Origin: Methylosinus trichosporium OB3b | Lineage (GTDB): Bacteria; Pseudomonadota; Alphaproteobacteria; Rhizobiales; Beijerinckiaceae | Length of the DNA: 64,000 nt | Reading direction: 5' to 3' | NCBI RefSeq assembly: GCF_002752655.1 | Contig: NZ_CP023737.1 | Span: 3,310,001-3,374,000, forward strand | Part shown: positions 36,146 to 44,698 of the stretch, piece by piece | Numbering within the stretch: the first letter of the stretch is position 1 | Layout of the letters: every line of letters starts with the position of its first letter | Position numbers and translations under genes: made by a program | The notes under the pieces: model-generated | The model's input: only the letters and a program-made list of their open reading frames with translations | What the model was told of the DNA's origin: nothing | Databases searched by the model: none

Positions 36146-36568
36146 TCACCCCGCCTTCTGCTCGATCTCCTCCATATCCTCGTCCGAGAGGCCGAAATGG
36201 TGGCCGATCTCGTGCACGAGAACGTGAGTGATCACCTCCTGCAGCGTGTTCTCGCCGTCCGCCCAAAAATCGAGGATCGGGCGGCGGTAGAGCCAGATCA
36301 TATTGGGAGCCTCGCCGGTGCGCGGCTCCGCGTCTCGTTGCGCGAGGCCCTGGCCGCGGAAGAGGCCTAAGAGATCGAACTCGGTCTCGCACTCCATCTC
36401 CTCGAGGACCTCCTCTTCCGGGAAATCCTCGACATGGATCACCAGCCCTTCGCAAAGGCGCGTGAAGCGCGACGGCAGCGCGGCGAAGGCGGCGTCCGCC
36501 AGCACCTCGAGATCCTCGAGGGTCGGAGCCCGCAAATCGGCGAGAGCATTGTCGTCGAGCGATGCCAT
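36146..36568 (-). CDS. Zincin-like metallopeptidase-family protein
   Basis: 140 aa, small soluble protein with the zinc motif His119-Glu120-Ile-Gly-His123 (HEIGH) followed by HFGLSDEDME. The preceding strand region MIWLYRRPILDFW and the acidic PEEEVLEEME are typical of this short metallopeptidase family (DUF1025-type), whose activity is mostly untested. It begins 3 bases after the leuC stop, so it is the second gene of a leuC operon; such a link to leucine synthesis is positional only. Confidence 0.85.
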   Translation of the reverse strand: MASLDDNALADLRAPTLEDLEVLADAAFAALPSRFTRLCEGLVIHVEDFPEEEVLEEMECETEFDLLGLFRGQGLAQRDAEPRTGEAPNMIWLYRRPILDFWADGENTLQEVITHVLVHEIGHHFGLSDEDMEEIEQKAG

Positions 36569-36571
36569 GGC

Positions 36572-37981
36572 CTATCTCCAGCTGCGCACATCGACGAAAT
36601 GTCCGGCGATCGCCGCCGCCGCCGCCATCGCCGGCGAGACGAGATGGGTGCGGCCCTTATAGCCCTGGCGGCCCTCGAAATTACGGTTCGAGGTCGAGGC
36701 GCAGCGCTCGCCGGGAGCGAGGCGATCCGGGTTCATCGCGAGGCACATGGAGCATCCGGGCTCGCGCCATTCGAAGCCGGCGGCGAGGAAGATCTTGTCC
36801 AGCCCCTCGGCCTCGGCCTGCGCCTTGACGAGGCCCGAGCCCGGCACGACCATGGCGTTGACGCGTTCGCTCACCTTCTTGCCGGCGATCATCGCCGCGG
36901 CGGCGCGCAGATCCTCGATGCGGCCATTGGTGCAGGAGCCGATGAAGACGCGGTCGATGGCGATGTCGGTCAGTTTTTCGCCGCCCTTCAGGCCCATATA
37001 GTCGAGCGCCCGGGCGATGGCGGCGCGCTTGGCCGGATTGGCGACGCTGTCCGGCGTCGGCACGGCGCCGGTGATCGGCGCCACATCCTCGGGCGAGGTG
37101 CCCCAGGTCAGCGTCGGCGGCAGGCTCGCGGCGTCGAGCGTGATGATGCGGTCGTAATGCGCGCCTTCGTCGCTGCGCAGGCTGTCCCAGTAACGGCAGG
37201 CGGCGTCGAACATTTCTCCCTGCGGGGCCTTGGGCCGCCCGCGCAGATAGGCGTAGGTCTTCTCGTCCGGCGCGACGAGGCCGGCGCGCGCGCCGCCCTC
37301 GATCGACATGTTGCAGACGGTCATGCGGCCCTCGATCGAGAGGTCGCGGATCGCCTCGCCCGCATATTCGATCACATGGCCGGTGCCGCCGGCCGTGCCG
37401 ATCTCGCCGATGATGGCCAGGATGATGTCCTTGGCGGTCGCGCCCTCGGCCAGCCTGCCGTCGACGCGCACCAGCATGTTGGCGGCCTTCTTCTGGATCA
37501 GTGTCTGGGTGGCGAGCACATGCTCGACCTCCGAGGTGCCGATGCCATGAGCGAGCGCGCCGAAAGCGCCATGCGTCGAGGTGTGGCTGTCGCCGCAGAC
37601 GATGGTCGAGCCCGGCAGAGTGAAGCCCTGCTCGGGGCCGACGATATGGACGACGCCCTGGCGCGCGTCATGCTCGTTGTAATATTCGACGCCGAACTCG
37701 GCGGCGTTGATGGCGAGCTGCTCGACCTGCGCCTTGCTCTCGGGGTCCTCGATTGGCTTGGAGCGATCGGTGGTCGGCACATTGTGATCGACGACGGCGA
37801 GCGTGCGCTCGGGCGAGCGGACCTTGCGGCCGGAGACGCGCAGGCCTTCGAAAGCTTGCGGGCTCGTCACCTCATGGACGAGATGGCGGTCGATATAAAT
37901 GAGGCACGCGCCGTCCTCCTGCTCGTGGACGAGGTGGTCGTCCCAGATCTTGTCGTAGAGGGTGCGCGGGCGTTCGGCCAT
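36572..37981 (-). CDS. leuC: 3-isopropylmalate dehydratase large subunit
   Basis: 469 aa from ATG 37981. Aconitase-family 4Fe-4S enzyme that interconverts 2- and 3-isopropylmalate in leucine synthesis. Substrate and cluster motifs: [32 protein letters not shown] (first cluster Cys) and the pair in [11 protein letters not shown], then [14 protein letters not shown]. It needs a LeuD small subunit, which is not in this window. Divergent from the Rsm22-like gene. Confidence 0.97.
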   Translation of the reverse strand: MAERPRTLYDKIWDDHLVHEQEDGACLIYIDRHLVHEVTSPQAFEGLRVSGRKVRSPERTLAVVDHNVPTTDRSKPIEDPESKAQVEQLAINAAEFGVEYYNEHDARQGVVHIVGPEQGFTLPGSTIVCGDSHTSTHGAFGALAHGIGTSEVEHVLATQTLIQKKAANMLVRVDGRLAEGATAKDIILAIIGEIGTAGGTGHVIEYAGEAIRDLSIEGRMTVCNMSIEGGARAGLVAPDEKTYAYLRGRPKAPQGEMFDAACRYWDSLRSDEGAHYDRIITLDAASLPPTLTWGTSPEDVAPITGAVPTPDSVANPAKRAAIARALDYMGLKGGEKLTDIAIDRVFIGSCTNGRIEDLRAAAAMIAGKKVSERVNAMVVPGSGLVKAQAEAEGLDKIFLAAGFEWREPGCSMCLAMNPDRLAPGERCASTSNRNFEGRQGYKGRTHLVSPAMAAAAAIAGHFVDVRSWR

Positions 37982-38130
37982 TTGTCTCAATCCTCGCGAC
38001 GCGGGAGGCCGGCGCCTCGGCGGTTCCGGCCTCATGCGAATTCGTCCATTGTCGGGTCCGGTTCTACCCGCAACAGGGGCGGCTTGGAATATCTAATCTC
38101 GGCGACGCCGAAGCGGGAGGCTCAACCGAC

Positions 38131-39132
38131 GTGACAGGGTTTTCGACGACGCTCCCGGCCGATCTCGCGGCGGCCGTGGCGCGCCTCATGGATCAGCGCT
38201 CGCGTAAGGAATTGGCCGAGCGCGCGGCGCGCATCTCGGCGATCTATCGGGCCCAAGGGCGCACGGCGCAGGCGATAGCGGATGAGACGGATGCGCTCGC
38301 CTATGCGCTGACGCGCCTGCCGGCGACCTATGCCGCGACCATCGACGCGCTCGGCCGGCTCGCCGAGCAGGCTCCGGATTTTCGGCCGCGCCGCCTGCTC
38401 GATCTCGGCGCCGGCCTCGGGACCGCGAGCCTCGCCGCGCGCGAAGCCTGGCCGGACATCGAGGAGACGACCCTTCTCGACCGCAGCCGCGCCTTTCTCG
38501 ACATGGCGAGGCGGCTCGGCGAGAGCGGCGTCGGCGCGCTGGCGCGGGCGCGGCTCGTCGAGGCCGATCTCGCCTCCCCGCCCGCGGAGCGTTTCGATCT
38601 CGTCGTCGCGAGCTATGCGTTGACCGAGATTGCAGAGGAGGCGCTCCCTTCGGTCGTCGACGCCGCCTTCGCGGCCTGCGACGGCGCGCTCATCATGGTC
38701 GAGCCGGGAACGCCGCGCGACTGGCGCCGGCTGATGACGGCGCGGGCGCGGCTCGTCGCCGCCGGCGCGCGCATATTCGCGCCCTGTCCGCATGAGGCGC
38801 CCTGTCCGATCGCGCCGCCGGACTGGTGTCATTTTTCAGTGCGGCTCGCGCGCTCGCGCGATCACAAGCTCGCCAAAGGCGCCGATGCGCCCTTCGAGGA
38901 CGAGAAATTCGCCTATCTCGTCGCCGCGCGCGCGAGCCTGCCGGGGGCGCCCGCCGCGGCGCGGGCGCTGGCGCGGCCGGCGGCCCTCAAGCATGGATTA
39001 AGGATAAAGCTTTGCTCGCGGGCGGGAATCGACGAAGCTGTGGTCGAAAAGCGCGATAAGCGCAGATTCGGTCCTATAAAGAAAAAGGGCTGGGGCGACG
39101 CGCTCGCCCCCGAGGAAACGGCCGAGCCATGA
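38131..39132 (+). CDS. Rsm22-like small-subunit rRNA methyltransferase family protein
   Basis: 333 aa with a GTG start at 38131 preceded by AAGCGGGAGG. A Rossmann SAM-binding motif (LLDLGAGLGTASLAA) begins near residue 90, followed by ETTLLDRSRAFLDMA and DLVVASYALTEIA. A Cys cluster, FAPCPHEAPCPIAPPDWCHF, is the mark of Rsm22 proteins, which in mitochondria act in small-subunit assembly and bind an Fe-S cluster. The bacterial role is probably ribosomal but not shown. Confidence 0.85.
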   Translation: MTGFSTTLPADLAAAVARLMDQRSRKELAERAARISAIYRAQGRTAQAIADETDALAYALTRLPATYAATIDALGRLAEQAPDFRPRRLLDLGAGLGTASLAAREAWPDIEETTLLDRSRAFLDMARRLGESGVGALARARLVEADLASPPAERFDLVVASYALTEIAEEALPSVVDAAFAACDGALIMVEPGTPRDWRRLMTARARLVAAGARIFAPCPHEAPCPIAPPDWCHFSVRLARSRDHKLAKGADAPFEDEKFAYLVAARASLPGAPAAARALARPAALKHGLRIKLCSRAGIDEAVVEKRDKRRFGPIKKKGWGDALAPEETAEP

Positions 39133-39142
39133 GCATGCACAG

Positions 39143-39568
39143 ATGACCACGCAGCGCCCGAGGGTCGCGCCCTATCTCACCGTCACGCCGGCCGCCGGCG
39201 CGATCGCCTTCTACACCGCCGCTTTCGGCGCCAAGCAGCGCGCGCTGATGCCCTCGGTCGACGGGCTGCGCATCGCCCATTGCGAGCTTGCCATCAACGG
39301 CGGCTCGGTGATGCTGGCCGATGTTTTCCCCGAGCTCGGCCACGCCCGCCCACCGCTGCCCGGCGAGCAGGTGACGGTGTCGATCAGCCTCGAATATGAC
39401 CGGGCCAAGGAGGTCGACGACATCGTCGCCCGCGCCGGCCAGCTCGGCGCCAAGATCGAGACGCAGCCGACCAACTCCTTCTGGGGCACGCGCTACGCCG
39501 CGCTGCGCGACCCGTTCGGCCATAGATGGATATTGAACGCGCCGCTCGACGGCTCGCCGTCGAGCTGA
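39143..39568 (+). CDS. VOC/glyoxalase-fold protein (PhnB-like)
   Basis: 141 aa. One VOC module pair: VAPYLTVTPAAGAIAFYTAAFGA at the start, IAHCELAINGGSVMLADVFPE, and the closing strand RYAALRDPFGHRWILNAP. This is the PhnB/YdcD-like set, close to 3-demethylubiquinone methyltransferase-like proteins in name only. Lies 10 bases after the Rsm22-like gene and may share its transcript. Substrate unknown. Confidence 0.85.
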   Translation: MTTQRPRVAPYLTVTPAAGAIAFYTAAFGAKQRALMPSVDGLRIAHCELAINGGSVMLADVFPELGHARPPLPGEQVTVSISLEYDRAKEVDDIVARAGQLGAKIETQPTNSFWGTRYAALRDPFGHRWILNAPLDGSPSS

Positions 39569-39586
39569 CGAGAGGAGCCGGGACTT

Positions 39587-39611
39587 GGACCGCGAGCCTT
39601 CAGGCTCGCAT
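39587..39611. repeat. Copy of the 25-bp palindromic repeat
   Basis: Identical over 25 bases to the right arm of the paired repeat at 18530-18554. It sits between the VOC gene and tadA, 25 bases before the chosen tadA start, where the hairpin would be in the tadA leader. Confidence 0.85.
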
Positions 39612-39636
39612 TCTCGAAACACCGCAAGACGACTTC

Positions 39637-40077
39637 GTGACCGATCCGCTCTCCGCCGCCTTCGACGCCGCCCGCGCCGCCTTCGCCGCGGACGAGGTTC
39701 CGGTCGGCGCCACGATCGTCCGCAATGGCGCGATTATTGCTGTCGCCGGCAATCGCACGCTGCGCGACCGCGATCCCACCGCCCATGCGGAAATGCTCGC
39801 TATTCGCGCCGCCTGTGCGACGCTGCGGACGGAGCGGCTGACGGATTGCGATCTCTATGTGACGCTCGAGCCCTGCGCCATGTGCGCGGCGGCGATCTCC
39901 TTCGCGCGCATCCGCCGGCTCTATTTCGGCGCGGAAGATCCCAAGGGCGGCGGCGTCGAGCATGGCGCGCGCGTGTTCTCGCAGAAGACCTGCCACCATG
40001 CGCCGGAGGTCTATGGCGGCCTGCGCGAGCGCGAGGCGGCCGAGCTGCTGCGCGCCTTCTTTCAGGCGAGGCGCTGA
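39637..40077 (+). CDS. tadA: tRNA-specific adenosine deaminase
   Basis: 146 aa from GTG 39637 (product begins TDPLSAAFDAARAAFAADEVPVG). Longer starts would run through the palindromic repeat and are not supported. Zinc and catalytic residues: His50-Ala-Glu52 and Cys80-x-x-Cys83 in LEPCAMCAAA. Makes inosine at position 34 of tRNA-Arg(ACG). The 3' end overlaps the convergent patatin gene by 16 bases. Confidence 0.92.
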   Translation: MTDPLSAAFDAARAAFAADEVPVGATIVRNGAIIAVAGNRTLRDRDPTAHAEMLAIRAACATLRTERLTDCDLYVTLEPCAMCAAAISFARIRRLYFGAEDPKGGGVEHGARVFSQKTCHHAPEVYGGLREREAAELLRAFFQARR

Positions 40078-40934
40078 AGCTGGAGCCGCGTGGCCGCGCG
40101 CCGCAGCCCCAGCGCCACCTCCTCGCGGCAGGCGTCGCCGGCGGCGAAGATATGCTTGGCCTTGAACAGATCGAGCGCGAGATATTGCCGTACGGCCGGC
40201 GAGATCAGCACATCCGGCGGCTGCTCCGCCAGCATGCGGGCGCTGATGGCGTTCATCATGATCTGGCTGGCGACGATGATCGTCTCGAAAGGGGAGGGCG
40301 GCCGGCCACGCTCGCGCCCATTGCTCGAACCCGAAACATCGACCGCGACGATGATGTCGGCGAGTCCGACGAGGTGATTATAGGGGAGCGGATTCACGAG
40401 GCCGCCGTCGATGAGATAGCTGTCGCCATAGGCGACCGGCCGCACGAGGCCCGGAATCGCCATGGAGCCGGCGACCGCCGGCCGCAGCGGGCCGGAGGAG
40501 ACGACCGCCTCGCGCCGCAGGCGAAAATCCGTCGCGACGGCGAGGAAGGGAATCGGCAGCTCCTCGAAGGTCGTGGGAATCCCCGGCGGCCAGAAGGCCT
40601 CGAGAAAACGCTCGGCGTCGAGCAGCGCCGGATGCGCGAAATCGGAGAAGGTTCGCACGCGTCGGCGCGCCCGCGAGCGCAAGAGGCGGCGTGCGAGCCG
40701 CATGCGGTTGCGGAACATTTCCTCCGCATGGAGACGTAGGTCGGAGCCGGAAAAGCCCGCGGCATAGGCCGCGCCGACGATGGCGCCGATGGAGGAGCCG
40801 GCGATGGCGCAGGGGCGCACGCCCAATTCGTCGAGCGCCTCGAGCACGGCGATATGGGCGAGACCGCGCGCGCCGCCGCCGCCGAGCGCCACAGCAACGC
40901 TGAAGCCGAAGGCGTTTCCCGTCTTTTGTTCCAT
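40062..40934 (-). CDS. Patatin-like phospholipase (RssA type)
   Basis: 290 aa from ATG 40934. Oxyanion motif GGGGARG, nucleophile elbow GSSIG (Gly-x-Ser-x-Gly) and the Asp of the DGG motif (LIDGGLVNPLPY) are all present, so the Ser-Asp dyad is intact. Cytoplasmic lipid acyl hydrolase of the NTE/RssA group. No partner gene nearby. Substrate not known. Confidence 0.9.
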   Translation of the reverse strand: MEQKTGNAFGFSVAVALGGGGARGLAHIAVLEALDELGVRPCAIAGSSIGAIVGAAYAAGFSGSDLRLHAEEMFRNRMRLARRLLRSRARRRVRTFSDFAHPALLDAERFLEAFWPPGIPTTFEELPIPFLAVATDFRLRREAVVSSGPLRPAVAGSMAIPGLVRPVAYGDSYLIDGGLVNPLPYNHLVGLADIIVAVDVSGSSNGRERGRPPSPFETIIVASQIMMNAISARMLAEQPPDVLISPAVRQYLALDLFKAKHIFAAGDACREEVALGLRRAATRLQLQRLA

Positions 40935-41240
40935 GGGTGACGATGAACAATAATCTTCGGGCGAGCGCAATCGCCGACGTGGCGCGGTCAGGCCTAGCGC
41001 GCCCGGGCGCGACAGCTAGAGCGTTGGCTTCGGCGGCTTGCCGAGGGGGCTTGTTTTGGAAACTTTCCACAGTATTTAGGAGGCAAAATAGAGGGGTGGT
41101 GGCGCGTGATTTGCGTCGTCTCCGCGCAACGGCGTCCCCTGTCGGCAAGCCGACAACGGAGCGCTGGAAAAATTAGATTTGGTCGGGTAAGCTACTGAAA
41201 TCACAGCTAGTTTACAACCTTTCCAAACTAGGTGCGGAAG
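40935..41240. other. Intergenic region with promoters of the patatin gene and bfd
   Basis: 306 bases between the divergent patatin and bfd genes. AT-richer than the flanks towards bfd. The only structured element is the inverted repeat at 41207-41231. No small gene is supported. Confidence 0.4.
41207..41231. promoter_or_regulatory. Inverted repeat before bfd, candidate iron-responsive operator
   Basis: CTAGTTT (41207-41213) and AAACTAG (41225-41231) with an 11-base spacer, ending 9 bases before the bfd ATG. Placement suits a repressor site or leader hairpin. It does not clearly match Fur, RirA or Irr consensus sequences. Confidence 0.45.
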
Positions 41241-41477
41241 ATGATCGTCTGCTCTTGCAACGTGCTTTCGGATGGACAGGTCCGCGAGCTCCTCGGAAGA
41301 AGATCGGATCGGCCCAGTGTCGGGGCGGTCTTTCGTCACATGGGATGTGAGCCGCGCTGCGGCCGATGCGCGCGCAACATCAGCGCGCTCGTCGATCAGC
41401 ATGCGTCGTCGCTGTCTGATCATTGCAGCGGGGCCGGCGAATGCGATAATTGTCGCGCGGACGAATTGGCGGCGTGA
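41241..41477 (+). CDS. bfd: Bacterioferritin-associated ferredoxin
   Basis: 78 aa, start ATG 41241 (MIVCSC). The 2Fe-2S ligands are Cys4, Cys6, Cys40 and Cys43, matching the Bfd pattern CxC...CxxC, with an extra Cys36. A second Cys-containing tail (HCSGAGECDNC) is rich in Cys for this family. Bfd reduces and releases iron from bacterioferritin. Followed after 35 bases by bfr, so the pair forms an iron-storage operon. Confidence 0.9.
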   Translation: MIVCSCNVLSDGQVRELLGRRSDRPSVGAVFRHMGCEPRCGRCARNISALVDQHASSLSDHCSGAGECDNCRADELAA

Positions 41478-41512
41478 TGTGAACGCGCCGCGATGTTGGG
41501 AAAGGGGCGCTC

Positions 41513-41989
41513 ATGCGCGGCGACGCAAAACTACTCGAATATCTCAATCGTGGCGTTCGCGCCGAACTCACGGCGATCAATCAGTACTGGCTGCACTACC
41601 GCATTCTCGACAATTGGGGCTTCAAGGAGCTCGGCAAGAAGTGGCGCTCGGAATCCATCGAGGAGATGGAGCACGCTGACCAGTTCGTGCATCGCATTCT
41701 ATTCCTCGAAGGCTTTCCCAACATGCAGAGCCTCGATCCGCTGCGCATCGGCCAGTCGGTCGAGGAGATCATCCGTCTCGATCTCGCCACCGAGATCGAC
41801 GCGCGCGCCCTCTATCTCGAGGCGGCCGATTACGCGCTCTCCATTCAGGACCGCGTCAGCAAGCTGTTGTTCGAGGAGGTGGTGAAGAGCGAGGAGCGTC
41901 ACATCGACTTCCTCGAGACGCAGCTCGAGCTGATCAAGCAGCTCGGCGTGCAGCTCTATTCGCAAAAGCACATGGGCGATTTGTCCTGA
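41513..41989 (+). CDS. bfr: Bacterioferritin
   Basis: 158 aa, the normal length. Ferroxidase residues Glu18, Glu51 and His54, and Tyr25, are in place, and Met52, the haem ligand, is present (IEEMEHAD). The second half supplies Glu in ATEID and the E-x-x-H of SEERHIDFLE. A good AAGGGG site precedes the ATG. Forms a 24-subunit haem-containing iron store, with Bfd as its reductase. Confidence 0.96.
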   Translation: MRGDAKLLEYLNRGVRAELTAINQYWLHYRILDNWGFKELGKKWRSESIEEMEHADQFVHRILFLEGFPNMQSLDPLRIGQSVEEIIRLDLATEIDARALYLEAADYALSIQDRVSKLLFEEVVKSEERHIDFLETQLELIKQLGVQLYSQKHMGDLS

Positions 41990-42016
41990 CCCATTCGCCG
42001 ACCCTCGACGCACGAT

Positions 42017-42041
42017 CCTTCTCCCGCGAGGCGGGAGAAGG
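42017..42041. repeat. Hairpin repeat CCTTCTCCCGC / GCGGGAGAAGG
   Basis: 11-bp inverted arms around GAG, 27 bases after the bfr stop. Same core as 36032-36059. Probably serves as a transcript end for bfd-bfr. Confidence 0.65.
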
Positions 42042-42364
42042 CAGCCCTCGCGTCAGGCTTCGGCTCGCCCGCTCGTGCGGCGATTCCTTCTGAGTTTTAG
42101 ATGGTCTTATCGGCGGGGCCCTCTCCGATACCCCAGCCATGCAAACCCGTCTGTAAGGCACGGCTGCAGCCATTCGTTTCCTGTTGCTGACAATAACCTG
42201 CAACATCGTGGCCGGCGCGAATCAAAGCGATTCTGGACACGTTCCGGACGCCCCCAGTATAGCCCTCCAGAATACGTTGTTTCCCGGAGGGTGGGGAAAG
42301 CCTCTCGTTATGGGTGTTCCGTCAAATGGCGAACCCGCACGCGTGACGCCGAGGGCGCCCTTCA

Positions 42365-42390
42365 AGCAATGCCGAGGTCTCGGCATTGCT
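42365..42390 (+). terminator. Terminator-like hairpin
   Basis: 12-bp perfect arms AGCAATGCCGAG / CTCGGCATTGCT with a 2-base loop, followed on the plus strand by a T-rich run (TTTCTATTTCTTTT). It lies just beyond the stop of the minus-strand PIN gene. Confidence 0.6.
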
Positions 42391-42397
42391 CGAGTTT

Positions 42398-42910
42398 CTA
42401 TTTCTTTTCAGGGGAGAGCAGGTCCCGAGGTGGCTCAGGAGGCGACGGAAGGTCCTCCATTTTGATCACCTCGATTTCGCCGCTGCCGGCAAGGTAGCGG
42501 CGAATGTCACTGTCATTCGAGTAAATGCGCGTCACACCCTCGACACGCGCTATTGCTATGATTTGTCTATCGAACTTGACCTTTGCCCAGCTCGCGGAGC
42601 CTTCCTTCTTGTCGCCGGCCCGGATGGCCTCACGATGCGCCGCAGCCGCTTCAACCGCCGCCCTTTCACCAAAAGGTGCGACTCGGAAACGCGCCGACTT
42701 GTTTAAAATCTCCAAGTATTGCGGAGCGGCATCGCCTGCCCCGATCAGCGCCTCGCTCAGGGCGGGAGTCGGCACAATCACCACCTCCCGCTCTTTATCG
42801 AGTCCGCTCAGCAGGAACCGGAGCCTTTCATCAATGTCGGCATCCCCGCCCCCTTGCACCTTTGGATCAAGCATCGCCGCAAGAAACGACGTGTCGAAAA
42901 TTACCGGCAT
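42398..42910 (-). CDS. PIN-domain ribonuclease-like protein, separated from its promoter by IS630
   Basis: 170 aa. PIN features: Asp6 in VIFDTSFL, Glu in TPALSEAL, Asp in KFDRQIIAIARVEG and the terminal SNDSDI. PIN proteins of this kind are usually the RNase toxin of a two-gene module. The IS630 element ends 3 bases before the ATG. With the element removed, the start codon would directly follow the TAA of the gene at 43964-44698 (TAA-ATG), with a GGGGAA site inside that gene's 3' end. So this gene has lost both its coupled ribosome binding site and its promoter, and may be silent unless the IS drives it. Confidence 0.8.
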   Translation of the reverse strand: MPVIFDTSFLAAMLDPKVQGGGDADIDERLRFLLSGLDKEREVVIVPTPALSEALIGAGDAAPQYLEILNKSARFRVAPFGERAAVEAAAAHREAIRAGDKKEGSASWAKVKFDRQIIAIARVEGVTRIYSNDSDIRRYLAGSGEIEVIKMEDLPSPPEPPRDLLSPEKK

Positions 42911-42913
42911 TTA

Positions 42914-43964
42914 GAGCGGGTTCGTCATTTTCCGATTCAAGACAGGATTCCCGAATCGGGGAAAGCCTGATTCCTTGACGTCATGAGCATGACGGAGGGG
43001 GAAGATGGCTCGAGCCTACAGCCAGGATTTGCGTGACCGGGTGATCGACGCCGCGTTAAAGGGCCTTTCGGCCCGTCAGGCGGCGGCGCGTTTCGGGGTC
43101 GGCGATGCGACCGCGATCGTCTGGGTTCGCCGCGCGCGTCAGAGCGGCGAGCGCGGCGCGCGCAAACAGGGGCAGCCGAAGCGCTGCAAGCTCGACCCAC
43201 ACCGAGATTTCCTGCTGGCGCTGATCGAGGCGACGCCGGACCTGACCATCAGCGAGCTGTTGGAGCGGCTCCTCGCCGAACGCGGGATAAAGTCCAGCCG
43301 AGCGACGCTGTGGGGCTTCCTCGACCGCTGTGGTCTGACCTTTAAAAAAAGACCGCCCATGCGAGCGAGCAGGACCGGGAGGACGTGAGAGAGCGGCGCG
43401 AAGCCTGGTTCGACAACCAGCTCGATCTCGACCCCGAAAAACTCGTCTTCATCGACGAGACCTGGACCACCACCAATATGGCGCGCAAGAACGGGCGCGC
43501 GCCCAAAGGCGAGCGGCTGCGCGCCGGCGTTCCGCATGGGCATTGGAAGACGACGACATTCGTCGCCGGCCTGCGCCTGACCGGAATGACAGCGCCGATG
43601 GTTCTCGACGGCCCGATCAATGGCCAATGGTTCCAAGCCTATGTCGATCAGGTTCTCGTTCCGACGCTCTCATCGGGCGACATTGTCGTGATGGACAATC
43701 TGGGGAGCCACAAGAGCGCTGGCGTGCGCAAGGCCATCGAGGCGGCCGGCGCGACGCTGCTCTTTCTTCCGCCCTACAGTCCCGACTTCAACCCGATCGA
43801 GAAGGCCTTCTCCAAGCTCAAAGCTCTGCTCCGCAAAGCCGCAGAGCGGACCGTCGACGCCCTTTGGAACCGGATCGGCGCACTGCTGAAGGAGTTCTCC
43901 CCCACCGAATGCGCTAATTTTTTCGCCGCCTCAGGATATGAGCCGGTTTAAGACGAATCCGCTC
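42914..43964 (+). mobile_element. IS630-family insertion sequence, complete
   Basis: About 1051 bp. Terminal inverted repeats start GAGCGGGTTCGTC on the left and GAGCGGATTCGTC on the right (reverse strand), matching at about 19 of 26 positions. The TA target is duplicated at 42912-42913 and 43965-43966, as for all IS630/Tc1 elements. Contains one transposase split over two frames. It interrupts a two-gene operon exactly in its TAA stop codon. Confidence 0.93.
43005..43951 (+). CDS. IS630-family transposase, made by frameshifting
   Basis: First frame 43005-43388 holds the helix-turn-helix DNA-binding part ([23 protein letters not shown]). The second, ending 43951, holds the DDE catalytic domain: [17 protein letters not shown] and [19 protein letters not shown]. 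The run TTTAAAAAAAG at 43347-43357 is the likely slippage site; a shift there gives the continuous sequence [14 protein letters not shown]. The frames also overlap at GTGA (43385). Probably active, since both frames are intact. Confidence 0.9.
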
Positions 43965-44698
43965 TAGTGAGTTTCCCCGGCATCTTTGCGCAGCCCGAGG
44001 ATGTCCACCTCGTCCCAGTCGCCGCCCGGCACGCTCCGCAGCTTCTCGACAGCGCTCAGTAGCGGCGCGTCGTCCAAGACCTCGAAATCATCGATATCGA
44101 ATTGTTGCAGCACCCAAGACCCGTTCTCTTCCCGCAGCCATTTCCCGTTGCCGTAAACGCGCAGCGTGCCGCCTCGATAATGGTTAGCGAGGCGTTTCGA
44201 CACCTCGAGGGTGGTCTGACAGTTATGTTCAGCGCCCTCGGCGTCCTTGATTAGCACGGGAATCGTGGAGTCGCGTCCGCCAAGTCGGATCAGCACGCCG
44301 TCGAGCGATCCGCGCTCGCGGAACGGCCCATAACGCACCGGTTTAGGACGGGTACGGCCGGGGAACGCTATCACGTTCGACCCTTCGCCCCCGCTCAACG
44401 TGGCAATCGCATTGTCCTTGGCGAGCATGGTGTCGATGGTGCGGAACGCTTTGAGGGCGTCGGTGGGAGCCCGGCCGTCAGCAACGCCCGCGATACGCTC
44501 TTCCACCTTTGGAGCGGCCGGCGCTTCCACGGTCGTGATGAGAACCGCGCTGCCAGGTTCCAGCTTTTTGAAATGCACTCGCTCTTCTTCGCCGAGCAGA
44601 CGCGCCAGCTCGGCCATGTACTCGGCCAGTCGAGACATGGGCAGAGTATCGACGCTGAAAGCGTCGATTTCCAGTCGATACTCGTTAGACCCCGGCAT
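43964..44698 (-). CDS. Unrecognised protein, upstream partner of the PIN gene
   Basis: 244 aa from ATG 44698 (MPGSNEYRLEIDAFS); a TATTAT hexamer about 28 bases upstream could be its -10. I do not recognise a family. Its N-terminal third (LPMSRLAEYMAELARLLG, then VHFKKLEPGSAVL) looks helical followed by strand; the middle reads RERGSLDGVLIRLGGRDSTI and YGNGKWLREENGSW, a beta-rich region. Mostly acidic and soluble. Its stop codon is now TAG, made of the duplicated TA and the last base of IS630; before insertion it was TAA abutting the PIN start. By position it is a candidate partner or antitoxin of the PIN protein. Confidence 0.65.
   Translation of the reverse strand: MPGSNEYRLEIDAFSVDTLPMSRLAEYMAELARLLGEEERVHFKKLEPGSAVLITTVEAPAAPKVEERIAGVADGRAPTDALKAFRTIDTMLAKDNAIATLSGGEGSNVIAFPGRTRPKPVRYGPFRERGSLDGVLIRLGGRDSTIPVLIKDAEGAEHNCQTTLEVSKRLANHYRGGTLRVYGNGKWLREENGSWVLQQFDIDDFEVLDDAPLLSAVEKLRSVPGGDWDEVDILGLRKDAGETH

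Larger units (their letters stand above)
41990..42397. other. Intergenic region between bfr and the PIN gene
   Basis: 408 bases between convergent genes. It holds the hairpin repeat at 42017 and the terminator-like hairpin at 42365. No gene is supported in between. Confidence 0.5.
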
